64,000 nt of DNA from Zhengitettix transpicula (Eukaryota > Arthropoda > Insecta > Orthoptera > Tetrigidae): NCBI GenBank assembly GCA_037074705.1, contig CM073590.1, forward strand, positions 161,508,746 through 161,572,745, written 5' to 3'. Shown in pieces: positions 11,636 to 24,069 of this stretch; the first letter of the stretch is position 1; each line of letters starts with the position of its first letter. The position numbers and the translations under genes were made by a program. Below the pieces are notes generated by a model. The model did no database searches. It was not told where the DNA came from and saw nothing but the letters and a program-made list of their open reading frames with translations.

Positions 11636-11753
11636 ACTGAAAATATTTTTGAAAGTTAAGCGTTACAGTTTCGACCTGATACTAATCTCGTATTTGATAA
11701 GGATCTACAGGAAGGATGACACTGTAAATCTTAACTTTCAAAATATTTTCAGT
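11636..11753. repeat. Long hairpin, ~33-bp arms
   Basis: ACTGAAAATATTTTTGAAAG through CGTTACAGT is answered after about 50 bases by ACTGTAAATCTTAACTTTCA through AAATATTTTCAGT. This is a near-perfect inverted repeat. It abuts the right arm of the foldback element and may be part of it or a separate MITE. Confidence 0.75.
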
Positions 11754-12639
11754 ATTTCTAGCATGTAATCTTTTTCATTTAATTTACACTACGTAAATTG
11801 AAATAAGCTGCCTTAATATTTAAAAACTTATGTATCCAAATTTTACAACGCCATTGTAACACTGAGTATATCCGTCTGATAAACTGTTTTAATATATTCA
11901 GGGTTTCTGTAATTTATGACAGTAAGACTTCAAAATATTTATCCAACAAGGAATTCTTATCTTTAGCCGTCATTTACATAACAAAAAAAATATCACAGGT
12001 AATCGAAGCATTCGAAAAAAATATTTACAAAAAGCTTTACTCTGCAAGTATAATAAAATCACTTTTCTTGACTTATATTTTATGAAGCAGTATTTATACG
12101 GGTCATCGTTTTTTACGTTGCTGTGGGTGACTAACGGCCCTGTACGCCTTCTTTATGCGCAACCCGTCGATATCGTGTGTGTGACAGGCACAGCCACAAC
12201 TCATCCGAAAGAATCATTCGCTCCAATTTATTGCGTACGTCATTGAACTTTAAAAATTAATTACTACATTTGTGACAATTCTTGTGTTGAATCAATTTTG
12301 TACTTTCACATTAAATTTTTAATCGTACTTTAGTCTCATATGTGTAGAAAAAATATCAATATGGAATAGATAAAATAGTAATAGGAATAACTAACATATT
12401 TTACGTAGTGGCTTTAGTCATTTTTAAGTTAAAATAGACAATTCCAATTTATATTGGTGGGTTGTGTTGAAGCTAAATTGATAATACGGGAGTCTTTATA
12501 AATAAAATATTCCTTTTGTGTGTGCATTGCTTAGAATTCATGAAATAGGGTATGAGAAAGCGATGTAATCGAAATTCCTGTCTGTCTCTCTGTTTAATTC
12601 TCACGGCCCAATTTTACTTTGTATATTTGTTTTACAGAG

Positions 12640-12965
12640 CAATGATGAGTTTCTTAACAATATTTAACTGCCCTCCGTGGACGGCTCGAGACTTTTTTAA
12701 GTCATGTGATACATCACGCCAAGCAAAAAATTTTACAAGGATAACTATATCAAATATTAATAATACTGCAACAGCGATAGTGCGGTAAATGACCCGGTAC
12801 ATAATAACCTACATTTCTAATTCCATCACGTACTTTCAAATAGTGTCTTATTTTTAAAAGTGGAATATTTTAACACCAAGTTGACACACTTCTAACACGA
12901 GAGTATTTTTCACTCTTACATATTTTAAATAAAGTTAATTTTAGAAACAGGTCACGCTTGATGGT
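12640..12965 (+). repeat. Dispersed repeat family G, copy 1
   Basis: Landmarks are AAGTCATGTGATACATCACGCC, ACAGCGATAGTGCGGTAA, CATCACGTACTTTC and AATAAAGTTAATTTTAGAAACA. They match, in the same orientation, the segment at about 42,580-42,850, and in inverse orientation 51,150-51,400 and 52,040-52,190. This copy keeps CpG sites (CACGCC, GCGATAGTGCGG) that read TG or CA in the copies to the right. No coding capacity was recognised. Confidence 0.7.
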
Positions 12966-13195
12966 ACTATTGTATGTTCTCACTGGCCCCAGGACCGAAA
13001 GAAGACAGTTTGTGAGATTTACAAGTAGTGCAGGGAAGGGGGCAGAAACGGTTTACTGCGCATGCACATTTCTCATTCCGGAAAAAAGCCATGTGACTGA
13101 ATTAGCAGTAGCGAGTGTGCTGCAAGGCGGGTAGTAACATTTAAGAAGTCTAATCAGAAAATCGCGCAGTTAAAACACAATTATTATAAATAGTT

Positions 13196-13693
13196 TTAAA
13201 ATTAGAAAAAGGCGGAGACTATCTTTGGGGATGCCGTCACATCTCTCTGGGTTTTTTTTTGAACTAAGGTTCCCACATGCCGAGGCACCTCGGCCTGTTT
13301 TGAGAGGTGTGTCTTCCGGGCTCGCAGACCTTGGGCATACGGTAAGAGTTGTCCGCTATTCCTATTGGTATAGTCGGCCAGCTGCCTCGTAAACTGGTCA
13401 AGATACGGCGAGGGGAAAGCTGCGACCTCACAGAAAACCCCTCTCCCGCCATCGGAAGAGCGTGGGACAAGTACCAAATGCCCGACTTAACTGATGCAGG
13501 TTTTTCTAGGGTTTTCCCTCCATCACTTTTAGGCGAATTGCCGGGTAGGATCCTTAAACCATAGACCGGGGGCCCTTGTTAACCCTTGGCTACCTTCCTC
13601 TACCCTTCCGCATCTCCCCTTTCAAATCCCTTCCTATGCTATTAAAGGGGAGTTGGCACTATGTGGATTACCCTCATGTTGCCTGTTACCCTA
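13196..13693 (+). mobile_element. SINE-like retroposon copy B, 5'-truncated
   Basis: Collinear with copy A from CTATCTTTGGGGATGCC to CTGTTACCCTAAAAAAAA. The two 5' hairpin modules are missing, which is the 5' truncation expected of reverse-transcribed inserts. It ends in A8. No clean target-site duplication was found by eye. The open frames on both strands are family by-products. Confidence 0.75.
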
Positions 13694-15268
13694 AAAAAAA
13701 TACTTATTTATAAGTTTATTTATGTAGTGTACTACATTACCGCTGCTGCTATCCGTCATCTGTAAATAGAATGGCCGACGTTCCAAAATCTATATTGTGT
13801 TCACTTTTTATAAGAAAGCGATCGAACCGGTTTATGTGAAACTTTATATCCTTGTTATACAGAACTGTAAGATTGTTTTTGATAATATCTAACTGTCATC
13901 TGTCACCTCGAGACTGAATAGAGATCATTCCAAAACCTTATTTTAGTTGCTTGGCCAGAATTTTTGTTGGCTTTACAAGAAAATGGCTGAACGGAGTAAA
14001 TAATTTTGAAACTATATTAAATTGACATTCACCCGGAGAATAATCATAAAAACCTAAAACTCACTCTCCCCTAGAAGGGGGCTTTTGCAATATTACCACA
14101 ATTATCTGTACATATATGTACACATTTAATACACTTATATCGATATCAAGTTCAACTTATACAGATTAAATCGATATAGTGTGATTAGATGTGTCATTTC
14201 GGACAATGGAGGTTTTAAAATTCTACGAACTGTTTTGTTTTTTGAAAATATTGACAATGTTCTGATATTGACCGAATTTTCATCTGGACCGTAGGTGTGT
14301 AGTAATATTATCTTGCATTATTTCTATACAGACACGTATCCTACTGGAAAATGATGTTCCCAAGTTTTGATAATTTCTGCGAAATAACAAATATTTAGGA
14401 CATATTACAGGTTGGTACAAATAAGTAATTACACAGGACATTGTTATAAATGGATAATTAATGTTGTCTAATACTTTTATGTGGATTTTTGAGGATTGAT
14501 TATGGGTTAACAATTTATTTTTAAAAAATATTACTGACTATTATGGTAATATTGCTCCCGATAATTTCAAAATTAAATATTTTGCAAAAATAGTTTTCTT
14601 GTTATAAACGGTGACCGATAAAAACAAATACAAACGCAGTAACACAATATATCAGTTGTAATAAATTTAAATTACTTGAAGGAAAGAATTAAATTAAAAA
14701 TCTCGAAGCTGGGACATGAGTAACGCGTTAAAGAAATAAACATACACCAGCAACAGTACAATCACTATTCATCGCACATTCCGTAGATAAATATTAGTGC
14801 CAAAAGATGACAACGTTCAGAATCGTCCACAACGCTTTCATTCCAGATTTAAGGACGGACACTCAGCTAGTTAAAAGGATAACACAGTCGAGAATCTACC
14901 AAATGTGTGGAAAAAATATTTAATCCATGAATCCTGATATATATTAACTACCTTCTTTTAATCATTAATTATAAAATTAGTGTAATTGCCCACGTCTATA
15001 TCATTGGCGGAAAGACAAAAGTACTGTATTGGAGTCAGTCAGATGAGGAGGCTCCACTCCCTGGAATAAGCGGAATCTTCTGACTTCTCCAGAAGATGGT
15101 AACGTAGACAGTCATCGTAACGTCGCGTATTTTCGACGAACTTACCAGCCGGAATCCAGAGAGAGTTTCATTACCAAATTGTATACTGTTCGAAACGTAT
15201 GATTCCTTCTTTCATCCTTCCTTCACTCTCTTACATTTTCATCTATTATAGACCCGATAATTTCTTTG

Positions 15269-15270
<2 letters not shown>
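13694..15270. other. No gene recognised
   Basis: AT-rich intron DNA with chance ORFs only. Confidence 0.5.

Positions 15271-15308
<38 letters not shown>
15271..15308. repeat. (AT)n microsatellite
   Basis: An uninterrupted run of about 19 AT dinucleotides. Confidence 0.97.
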
Positions 15309-15312
<4 letters not shown>

Positions 15313-15773
15313 AGAGTAAAGGAGCAATTTCTTGATTGAAATTATCAGTTTGTATTCTCATATTTTTCTGCCTATATATCTGAAAATCGTGTGCGATGTT
15401 AGGAGCTGAGATGAAAGCAAAACATTCTTTCACGCCGTTCTCTCGAATTTTAGCTTTGATAATTTTCTATTTATAAATTATTTTTACAAACTCGCTCCCA
15501 TTGACCAGTAAACTGTCTGTACATACTGGGTCATTGACTAATATTAATTTATGTCTTATTTGAAACGATAAGAGAAATGCACAATTATTAATATTTATTA
15601 GATTAAATGATTATCTTCGTATATGTATATATATAGTGGTAATGATTAATTAGGCCATTAAATTGTTTTGTTATAAATTGTAGCGACAGGAGCTTCCAAA
15701 GCGACAATGGCGCCGAGCTCTGTTTTTTTTGTTGAAAGACGAAATGGGAAATGAGCGCGCGTAAGGAATTCAG

Positions 15774-16281
15774 TTTTTTTTAGGGCAACAGGCTACATGA
15801 GGGCAACTCCCCTTTAATAGCATAGGAAGGGATTTGAAATGGGGGATGCGGAAGGGTAGAGGAAGGTGACCTAGGGTTAACTAGGGCCCCCGGGCTATAT
15901 TTTAAGGATCCTACCTTGCATTCGCCTAAAGAAATGCAGGGAAAACCTTAGAAAAACCTGTATCAGGTAGGTCGGGCATTGGGTACTTGTTCCACACCCT
16001 TCCGATAGCGGGAGAGGAGTTTGCTGTGGGAACGCAGCATTCCCTTCTCCGTGCCTCGACCAGTTTAGGAGGCAGCTGGCCGACTATTCCAATGGGAATA
16101 GCGAACAACTCTTACCGTATGCCCAAGGTCTGCGACCCCGGAACATACACCCCTCAAAACAGGCCGAGGTGCCTCGGCTTGTGGGAACCTTAGTTCAAAA
16201 AGGGAGAGGAAAAGGCATACCCAAAGGTAGCCCCTTCGTATCTCTCCTAAAAGGTTCTGTCTGCGAGAGAAAAACCCTCGC
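15774..16281 (-). mobile_element. SINE-like retroposon copy C with target-site duplication
   Basis: Minus-strand copy of the same family. Its A8 tail appears as TTTTTTTT at about 15,774-15,781, followed by AGGGCAACAGGCTACATGAG. The 5' end near 16,281 keeps part of one hairpin module. AAGGAATTCAGT occurs on both sides (15,763-15,774 and 16,282-16,293), a 12-bp target-site duplication. Together with the A-tail it demonstrates retroposition. The ends are the best defined of any copy in the window. Confidence 0.85.
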
Positions 16282-16299
16282 AAGGAATTCAGTCTGGAA

Positions 16300-19200
16300 T
16301 CGGCGATGATATTAGAAGGAAGCTAAAATCTGAGTACGGGAGATATAATACAGTTCAGTTCTCTAAGAGCAACAAACAGTAAAATCTGCAAATATAAATT
16401 GTAAATCGCGAGTTCCTGTATGGAAGCAAGCAAATAGTTGTACGGAGACATTTTCATTACAATTTGCAAACGGGGAAGCAAAAGGTTGCTTCACGCTGAT
16501 GGAACAATTTTCGCATTGAGGAATCCGGCATCCGCTAGCTGACCAAAAAGGGGAGGCTCATCCGAGGTTCCAGATAGCTGAGGACGAGAAATTCAAGCGT
16601 GTGTATTAAAGTTGCAATGAAGTAAAGTCAGTGTAAAAAAGTGGCTTTTTAGTGTGGTAGTGTTCAAGGTACAGGAGAGAGATCTGGTACCTGACAGATA
16701 TTCCGTGAGTGACCAAAACTATGATATAAATTTGTAAACGATAATTAAAAGGGTAGAGTCAGATTTCGTTCAGTTTTCATTTCGTTCAGCTTTCTTTTCA
16801 CTTATTTTCATTTTGTTTTAGGTTAACTTTTATATTTGAATTGTTAATTGTCAGTTTATACATTGATTTTGTTCTAATTATCAAACCCAGTAGTGTTTAA
16901 TTTGTAATGCTGATGTGGCACATAAAATAATTTATTGTTCTACGCCTAATTAAGTTTAACTTTTATAATTTTTACGAACACAATAATTTATTTATTTGAC
17001 TATCGGATACATTTCACTCCTAAAATTTTTTGACGCCTGGAAATCTATGGTTTGAATCTAACCCGTAACGAATCAAAAATTAAATCATGCCATTTTCAGC
17101 ATTGCGTAATTTCTTGCGTCAATATTTCCTTCAAGACGTCCACGCTATGAGCATAAAATTGTAACTGTTTGCATGGGATCGACACCTCCAATCTTAATTT
17201 ATGTTCCTCCGCGACCTGGTAAGAAGAGATATGAGAACGAAAAGAAGATTATCTCGGGTCATCAATCAGACGGGGCATTGTTTGGCGTCCCTTTTGTGTG
17301 TGGGGAAGACCTTGGGATGGACGCAGCGAAGCGCGGTTTCTGTTGATAAGACGGATCAGAGTCACCAACAGAGACGACGATTCGCTCATCTTCTTTAGAA
17401 ACATCCCTCATTAGAAGGAAATCGCTTTGCGTCTCAGATTAATTTGCTTTGACTGTCCAAGGATCCGTAGCACTACTTAGTTGACTTCTTGGGAAGTGTA
17501 GCCAGTCCCTTTCATCTACTTTAATCCGTTATCGTGATTAGAACTGGAAACGTCGCTTCTCATTCACAATAATTTTCAATTGGAAAAGAACTGTTTTACC
17601 ACTACAAAAAAATAGTTTATGTAAGCATAACTGCAGTAGCCATGCTTTTGAACTGAATGCATAGTTTTCCTAATCACTTTTTCGTCAGTGTGAGGGTAAG
17701 TTAGAAAGTAAATTCAGGTTTGTTCTGATCGTCTGTAGGTTTGCTGCACGTCTTTCTGCGTTCGCAAGCTGATAGATGGCAACATTATATTTGCTTGTGG
17801 CAGGTTACAACGTTAAAACTTCAGTTCTCTCTACGGTATTGCGAAATAGAGATGGATGTCGCACTGTCCGTTTGCACCTCAGACGAACAGCGTTCCGTAA
17901 TCAGTTTCTTGTGATCTGATACGAATAAACAATGGATCCATCATTTCGATCCAGATAGCATACGCCAGAGCATGGAATGAGATGCCCGCGAATCACCATT
18001 GAAATATATTTTTTTTCACATTGACCAATCCGGGAACATTACGAGGAAATGGCAGTGTTGGTCCATATAAATATGGCATATAAAAAAGCCGTGGATTACG
18101 TTTATTATTTATTTCTTTAAAAGCTTTTGCCAGTACTACATTTCCTGAATTCAATTATATTTCCGTCATCTGTCTAGCAATTTTTGAACAGTGAACTATC
18201 TACATTCAAAGTCCTGTTGCATTACTTTATCAAACCAGTCACAGTTTTTAGCACGTAAATTCCTCTAATTTCCCATATACTTCGTACTTTAAGTCATTAA
18301 CTGAATTTCATAATTGTTAAAAGAAGAAAATTCTTTTATATGGTTTTCTACCTGCTCTTGTTAATTCTCCAATAATAATAATATAAATAAAAATACGCAG
18401 CATACAGAAAATTATGTTTATGAACATAAAATTAAATAAACGACATTTCGTTCTCATTTAGGAACTCTTCATGTTTAATAATATTGATATTATTGAGAAT
18501 GTCAGATATTTTTTTATAATTATTAAATGTGAAGAGGTTCTAAAAGTTAATAAACATTTTCTGACATAAGGCCAAGTATTTGTTTATTTAAATTATTGTG
18601 ATTGTCAGATATTTTTCATCAATAATAATAATAATTATTATTATTTTAATTATTTTGTGTTCGTCAAACCTCAACATTTCGCTGAATGCTTGTAATGTAA
18701 GATTCTAAACGTTACCGTAATAAATGTGTATGATTGCTAAATATAATGACTAGAAAATTCTCATCATAAAAATTGTTAATCTATGTTTCAGAAGAATAGA
18801 AAATTATGTGTTGTGTACTACTTAGTCAGCATAGTCTTCATCGATTGATTTTCAACATAGAGATTGCGTAGTTATTTATCGTTAATTTCTGAATATAATA
18901 AACTTTTTTTCTACGTTTATTATAAGTTTTGAAATTTGTGATTATGATTCAACCTTTAATCTTAAAGTATTTACCTTTCTGTGTCCATTTCATTTTCTCC
19001 TCCACGTAACGTAAGGTTTGGTTTTTTTATCTTCCGTATATGTGCTGGAATTGGTTTCACTTTTTGTTTCCTTTATCTGCAATCATCGTCACCGAGCCCA
19101 TTTTTCATTAGTTCTTATATTGTGATTGGTTCTTGAGAAAACCGAATTCGCTTATTAGTATATTTCTTAAAAATTTTGAAGCATAATTCATAAGAATAAT

Positions 19201-19759
19201 TGTTGCGAGAAATAGCATGGCGTTTACGATGCACAGTAGAAAAAGGGAGAAGGTGGAGGGGAATATTGTCAAGGGGAACTCCCCTCGGGGATGCTACTAA
19301 TAAATATTAATTATATTTTTACGAATGGGATATATATAGATAGTGCGGGAAGGTCTTTTTATCACTCCATGTACTTAACTCTTAGCTTTTACGGGTGATA
19401 TTTTTGATGTACAACACATTCTGAACAGAATAAAATATTGCCTTGAGTCAAAGTTTTCAGATTTTACTCTACCAAATTGCAGTAACAAAGGTTCGTGTTA
19501 AAGCATTCTCTGCCCCCCCCCCCCACTACATTACCAGGTAAGTGGACGACTGCGCATCGTATTTTGACATGACATGACTCTGCATCTTCTATACTTATGC
19601 GGCAAATGCACTGAGAAAACGTTCGCCCGTTTATAATACTAATCTTCGTCTCCCTTATAAACTTAATCAAATGAATTATTTGCCGTTTCCTGTGCTCTGC
19701 GGTCACTCATAAAACGAAAGAAAACACTAAGAAATTTTTTAATGTCTTGCGAGAGAAAA
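16300..19759. other. No gene recognised
   Basis: Intronic DNA. The stretch at about 16,540-17,060 has a loose LTR-like look (a GTGTNAAA...GTCAGATTTCG run like one in the 24,070-25,172 LTR), but no paired ends were found. A poly-C run lies at 19,513-19,524. A palindromic AATAATAATTATTATT patch lies near 18,625. Nothing coding is supported. Confidence 0.45.
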
Positions 19760-19768
19760 TTGAAAAAA

Positions 19769-20331
19769 AAACTTTTTTTTAGGGCTACAGGCTACATGAG
19801 GGTATCCACTTTGGGCAACTCCCCTTTAATAGCATAGGAAGGGATTTGAAAGGGGGGATGCGGAAGGGTGGAGGAAGGAAGCCAAGGGTTACTAGGGCCC
19901 CCGAGCTATAGTTTAAGGATCCTACCCGGCATTCGCCTAAATAAATGCAGGGAAAACCCTAGGAAAACCTGCATCTGGTAGGTCGGGCATTGGGTACTTG
20001 TCCCACGCCCTTCCGATAGCGAGATAGGAGTTAGCTGTGGGGACGCAGCATTCCCTTGACCGTGCCTCGACCAGTTTAGGAGGCAGCTGGCCGACTATTC
20101 CAATGGGAATAGCGAACAACTCTTACCGTATGCCCAAGGTCTGCGACCCCGGAACATACACCTCTCAAAACAGGCCGAGGTGCCTCGGCTTGTGGGAACC
20201 TTAGTTCAAAAACGGAGAGGAAAAGGCATACCCAAAGGTAGCCCCTTCGTATCTCTCCTAAAAGGTTCTGCCTGCGAGAGAACATCCCTTACAGGCATTG
20301 CCTGCGAGAGAATAGCCCTCGCAGGCCTAGC
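19769..20331 (-). mobile_element. SINE-like retroposon copy D, near full length
   Basis: Minus-strand copy running from the tail (TTTTTTTTAGGGCTACAGGC at about 19,773) to two 5' hairpin modules at about 20,270-20,328, ending GCAGGCC. TTGAAAAAA occurs at 19,760-19,768 and again at 20,332-20,340, a plausible 9-bp target-site duplication, though low complexity weakens it. It resembles copy C more closely than A or B (shared CGGAACATACACC and CTTGTGGGAACC wording). Confidence 0.8.
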
Positions 20332-20340
20332 TTGAAAAAA

Positions 20341-21930
20341 TTAATTTTGACAGGATCACAAATGGAAATGCATTTAGAACTCGTCTGCGAAGGAATATGA
20401 GCCTGGTCGGACCATTCGTAAAAGTAGCTGCTTGTTGCAGAGGTTATTGAAGGACAAATAAATATAGGACTTGGTAAAATAACTCAACAAATCGAATTCT
20501 TTTGAACATTGGATTTGAAAAGAGGAATCTGACGAATAAATTAAAAGGAAAGTTAAGATTTCTGAATACGTCCGTAGAGGTGACGTAAGACAGAATATAT
20601 AATAAAGTGTAGATTGAATGTATTTAGTTGAATATACTGTATTGGATAACGTTTCGAGGCTGCAGCCCAGGTTACGCCCTTAATGAAGGCGTGTGCTCGG
20701 CCATTGTTGCCGCATGCTAGGTAGCACGACAAGCATTGTCTTCAACAAACAGCAAGAGCCGTGGATTGCTCTCGTGCTATCGATCGAAGCTTCTGCTAGT
20801 CCTAGCACAAATTAGAAGCGGCTTGCTGCTCAAACACGCTGTCACTAGACTGTTTTATTAAATACAGATTAATTAAACGGATTAGATCGTTCTTCGAAAC
20901 CACCCGACTGAGACAATGTTATCGAACAAGCGATGTCTCGACATCGAACCACGAAATCGCCACGTACACACGAAGTTTTTCTCCTTCATGACGCAAATCG
21001 ATATAATAACGGCAAAATTGTTCCAATACAGCTATGAAAGTTGAGAATACTGCTGTGAAGGATATTCCGCACTGCCAAGTTTCCTTTCATGCCTGACAAC
21101 TTAATTCAGGATCCAGTATTGGCTGATCAAGATGGATTCCAAAGATAATGTTTTTTTTACGTCATCTTTATTTCCTATCATTAATTTTTATCTTCTTTGT
21201 CTCTTATTTTGAGTCATGGAGAACTGTTGGACACATGAGACCTTATCAGCTTAAGTTTCATACCAAATAACTTTCCGTTCTTATAAAAAAAATTGTAATT
21301 ACTTATATCTTCAACAACGGCTTAACATTAAATAATTATTTGACATTAACTTACTCTTGTGGCAGTACTTATTATTTTATTCATATTTACTGTTTTATAT
21401 CCAAGACACTCCAATGGTATTATGGAAGACATTGTGATTTATTTTTCCCCCCGAGAGGCATAACTGATCCACCTATTTAAAAACAGTGCGGTTCCTCCCC
21501 CCCTCCCCCCAGGTTTTGAAGTCATTACACAACATCTGCACGATCAGTAACGAGGCCGATGAAATTTTGCTGGCTGAAGCTGTAAAACTGTCTATTTGTG
21601 GCAGCCTAAGGCGTAGGTGGTATTTTGAGTCCGTTCAAGTCGTGAGAGCCGCAGTAAAACACTGTTAGTAATTTGATGACGGACTTGATTTTGGACAACG
21701 ATAACAAATTGAATGTAGAATACCGATGCGAGCCGGATTTTCTTTTTCGCTAGTCGAATACTGATTTAGGAACGTTGTGGATATTGTCGCTGTTTCTGTA
21801 ACAAGCGAGTCTTGCATGATCTAAAATTGATATTTTAAAAAATCAATATATTACCCAATAAGTCTGAGAATAGATATTTAATGTACTGTTAAGTCCAATA
21901 ATTTGATTTGCAGTGAAATTGTATTAATAA
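20341..21930. other. No gene recognised; odd C-rich tract
   Basis: A polypyrimidine run (CCTCCCCCCCTCCCCCCAG) ends at about 21,512 and is followed by an open frame to 21,668. It resembles a splice acceptor plus exon, but the translated residues match nothing I recognise. Confidence 0.4.
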
Positions 21931-21934
21931 AATA

Positions 21935-21985
21935 GACACACAACGTTTCGTCTCGACTTTTGGACTTCGTCAGGTGATACATATA
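21935..21985 (-). repeat. Hammerhead-like core motif
   Basis: On the minus strand, CCTGACGA (core CTGACGA at 21,973-21,967) is followed by AGTCCAAAAGTCGAGAC and then GAAAC (21,949-21,945), then GTTGTGTG. The spacing fits CUGANGA, stem II (weak GTC/GAC pairing), GAAA, and a very short stem III. It shares the GAAACGTTGTGT wording with the repeat at 6,290 but differs elsewhere, so it may be a related rather than identical family. Confidence 0.45.
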
Positions 21986-22399
21986 CATTAATGTCTGCAT
22001 TATCTTTGAAATTAATTTTTTGCCATTCGAAATTCCTATCGTTCTGTCCTTTCCAAGAAAATAATTTCGAGATGAGTTTAGAAGATTGTGAGGCTTCCTT
22101 TGGCCGAGACCGGCACGGTTACAGTTAGAAACGTGATGAGGCTCGGTGTGGTACCGAAACCGTCGGGTAAGACGAAATCTGACTACTTCACCGATTCGTA
22201 TGTTGAGGAGGCAGCTTAAATACCGAAAGAAATGATTCCAGAAAATGCATACAAACACTAATTAAATTGAAGACTGTGACCATAACAATGCGATAAAAAA
22301 TTAAATGTATCAGAAAGTAGGACTGGTCTTCCTCAATTTAATTTAATTTGAATTTAATAATTTGTGGAAGAAAATATTTATTTTGCAATAATTATTTTA

Positions 22400-23006
22400 C
22401 AACTAGCTAGGTGCCCGGCATTGCTCGTGTACTTATTTATATAAACTCGAAAAAGTATTTAATTGAATACTTAAATATATTCCTCGAGTATTTCAGGATA
22501 TAATCGTCACTCAGTCTTCATACATTACGAAATATTACATTGATGAAATTGTTAGCTAGACTCACAACTAATACAGCGCGAAAATTAACTTACATTTTCC
22601 CCCAAGGATGGTAAAGTAATTCGTATTCTTCTTTATTATCATTCGATGGAATATTGCTGTGTAAAATTATACTTTTTATTTTAAAAAAATATTTCTGCTT
22701 TATTTCATTCCTAATAAGGAGATATTTCCTTTGTTCGTTGCGTAGTAACGTCTTTCTCTCGCGTGACGTCATTGTCTCTTGGCGCGCAGTAATTTAATAT
22801 TTTATGATCACGGTTTTTAATTATAATTCTTTCCACATGTATGCTAGGCGTTTCTCACCCTCACAGTACCGTTTCTCGTATTTTGAAGAATATGTGTGCC
22901 AATTTTTGTTGCATTCGGTCCACGCGATAAAATTTGTATAAAGAACAACGTAAATACATACATACATACATACATACAAATATACATCCTTTTTTATTAT
23001 ATAGAT
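22400..23006 (+). mobile_element. Arthropod-type dispersed element (GTGCCCGG...ATATAGATT)
   Basis: It starts ACTAGCTAGGTGCCCGGCAT and ends after a (CATA)n run (22,960-22,979) with TTATTATATAGATT. The 3' part reads GTGTGCCAATTTTTGTTGCATT, then GTCCACGCGATAAA. This start and end wording is typical of a very widespread short arthropod repeat class. The same start occurs in the loop of the 10.1-11.6 kb foldback. No protein was recognised. The class (SINE-like or other) is left open. Confidence 0.55.
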
Positions 23007-23984
23007 TAATTTTAAGATATTTTATTAAAAAAAAACAGACGTTTCAGCTTAGTGTTTTAATTTAACATATCTGTTTCAGCAGGGTTTGGTGTGCTTTTAA
23101 CGAGAAACAGAGTGGTCACTGACTGTCAATATTGTGATTGCACAGCTGCAATACTTCAGGATTTGTACCACAAACAGATTGACATCGCAGGTTGTTATAG
23201 AAAAGCACGAGAATTGTTTTCTCTGCGTGAATCTCTTTCAAAATGTTATGAATCTTAAATAGATGTAATTTATCCTTTTGATATTTGAAATTGCAACGTG
23301 GCTTCTTTTTTTTCTCAGACGTATTAGACATTTCGCTGACGATGCGCTCTAGAAACTCACAAAAAAATACGAACATCTCCAATTCCTTAAAAAATTTGTC
23401 GTTCTCATACTAATGTGTGAATAATGACGTCAGAATATTTTTCTATTTTCGTTATAAGTCTATCGATTATTTTGTCGAGTATTCAATTCCAGGACACATT
23501 GATCGACCTGGTCTCGCGATTTGCCAACACTGTATTCGAGCAATCTTTCTTCTTCATCAACCCCCCAGAGATGTGTGTGCGACGCATTTGCATGGTTTTG
23601 AGTGTTGCAAATCGAAGAAAAAATTTAATGTTTTTGGTGTAAACGCGATGTGGTTCGGGGCAGTCTTGCGTGCTGATGTAATCTCGTGCACCTATAGCAT
23701 TCTTTTCCGAACTTTTATAGTGTTGAACCCAATTACTTCAAATAATTCCTAAAGATTAGTTAGGGGAGATCGACAAATATTGTACTTTCTGCGAAACCTA
23801 TACGTTTCTTGTCATAGTCACTGTATTGTAATTATGCTAAAGTGAACGCCAATCAAAACAATACAAATTAGGTTTAGCGCCAATATTAATTTTTTCCCAT
23901 GAAGTATTTTAATGGTTTTTTTTAATATTTTTGTTTTAAACTTATAAAACGCAATAAATATATTGTAATAATCTACCGGGGACT

Positions 23985-24069
23985 TTTTAATTTGCCCCAC
24001 GTTGTGGTAGCCAATATGTAATAAACTACCGGGTACTTTCTAAATTTACCCCACTTGTGGTTGCCAAAA
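23985..24069 (-). repeat. Tandem primer-binding-site units after the minus-strand LTR
   Basis: On the minus strand, immediately after the LTR end, TTTTGGCAACCACAAGTGGGG + TAAATTT is followed by a second TTATTACA and then TTGGCTACCACAACGTGGGGC + AAATT, then a third TTATTACA. Each unit repeats the last bases of the LTR plus a degraded tRNA-Lys-type primer site plus a short leader. Confidence 0.7.

Noticed and set aside
16300..17060. LTR-like stretch after SINE copy C
   Set aside because: It shares only loose wording with the 24-25 kb LTR and has no defined ends.
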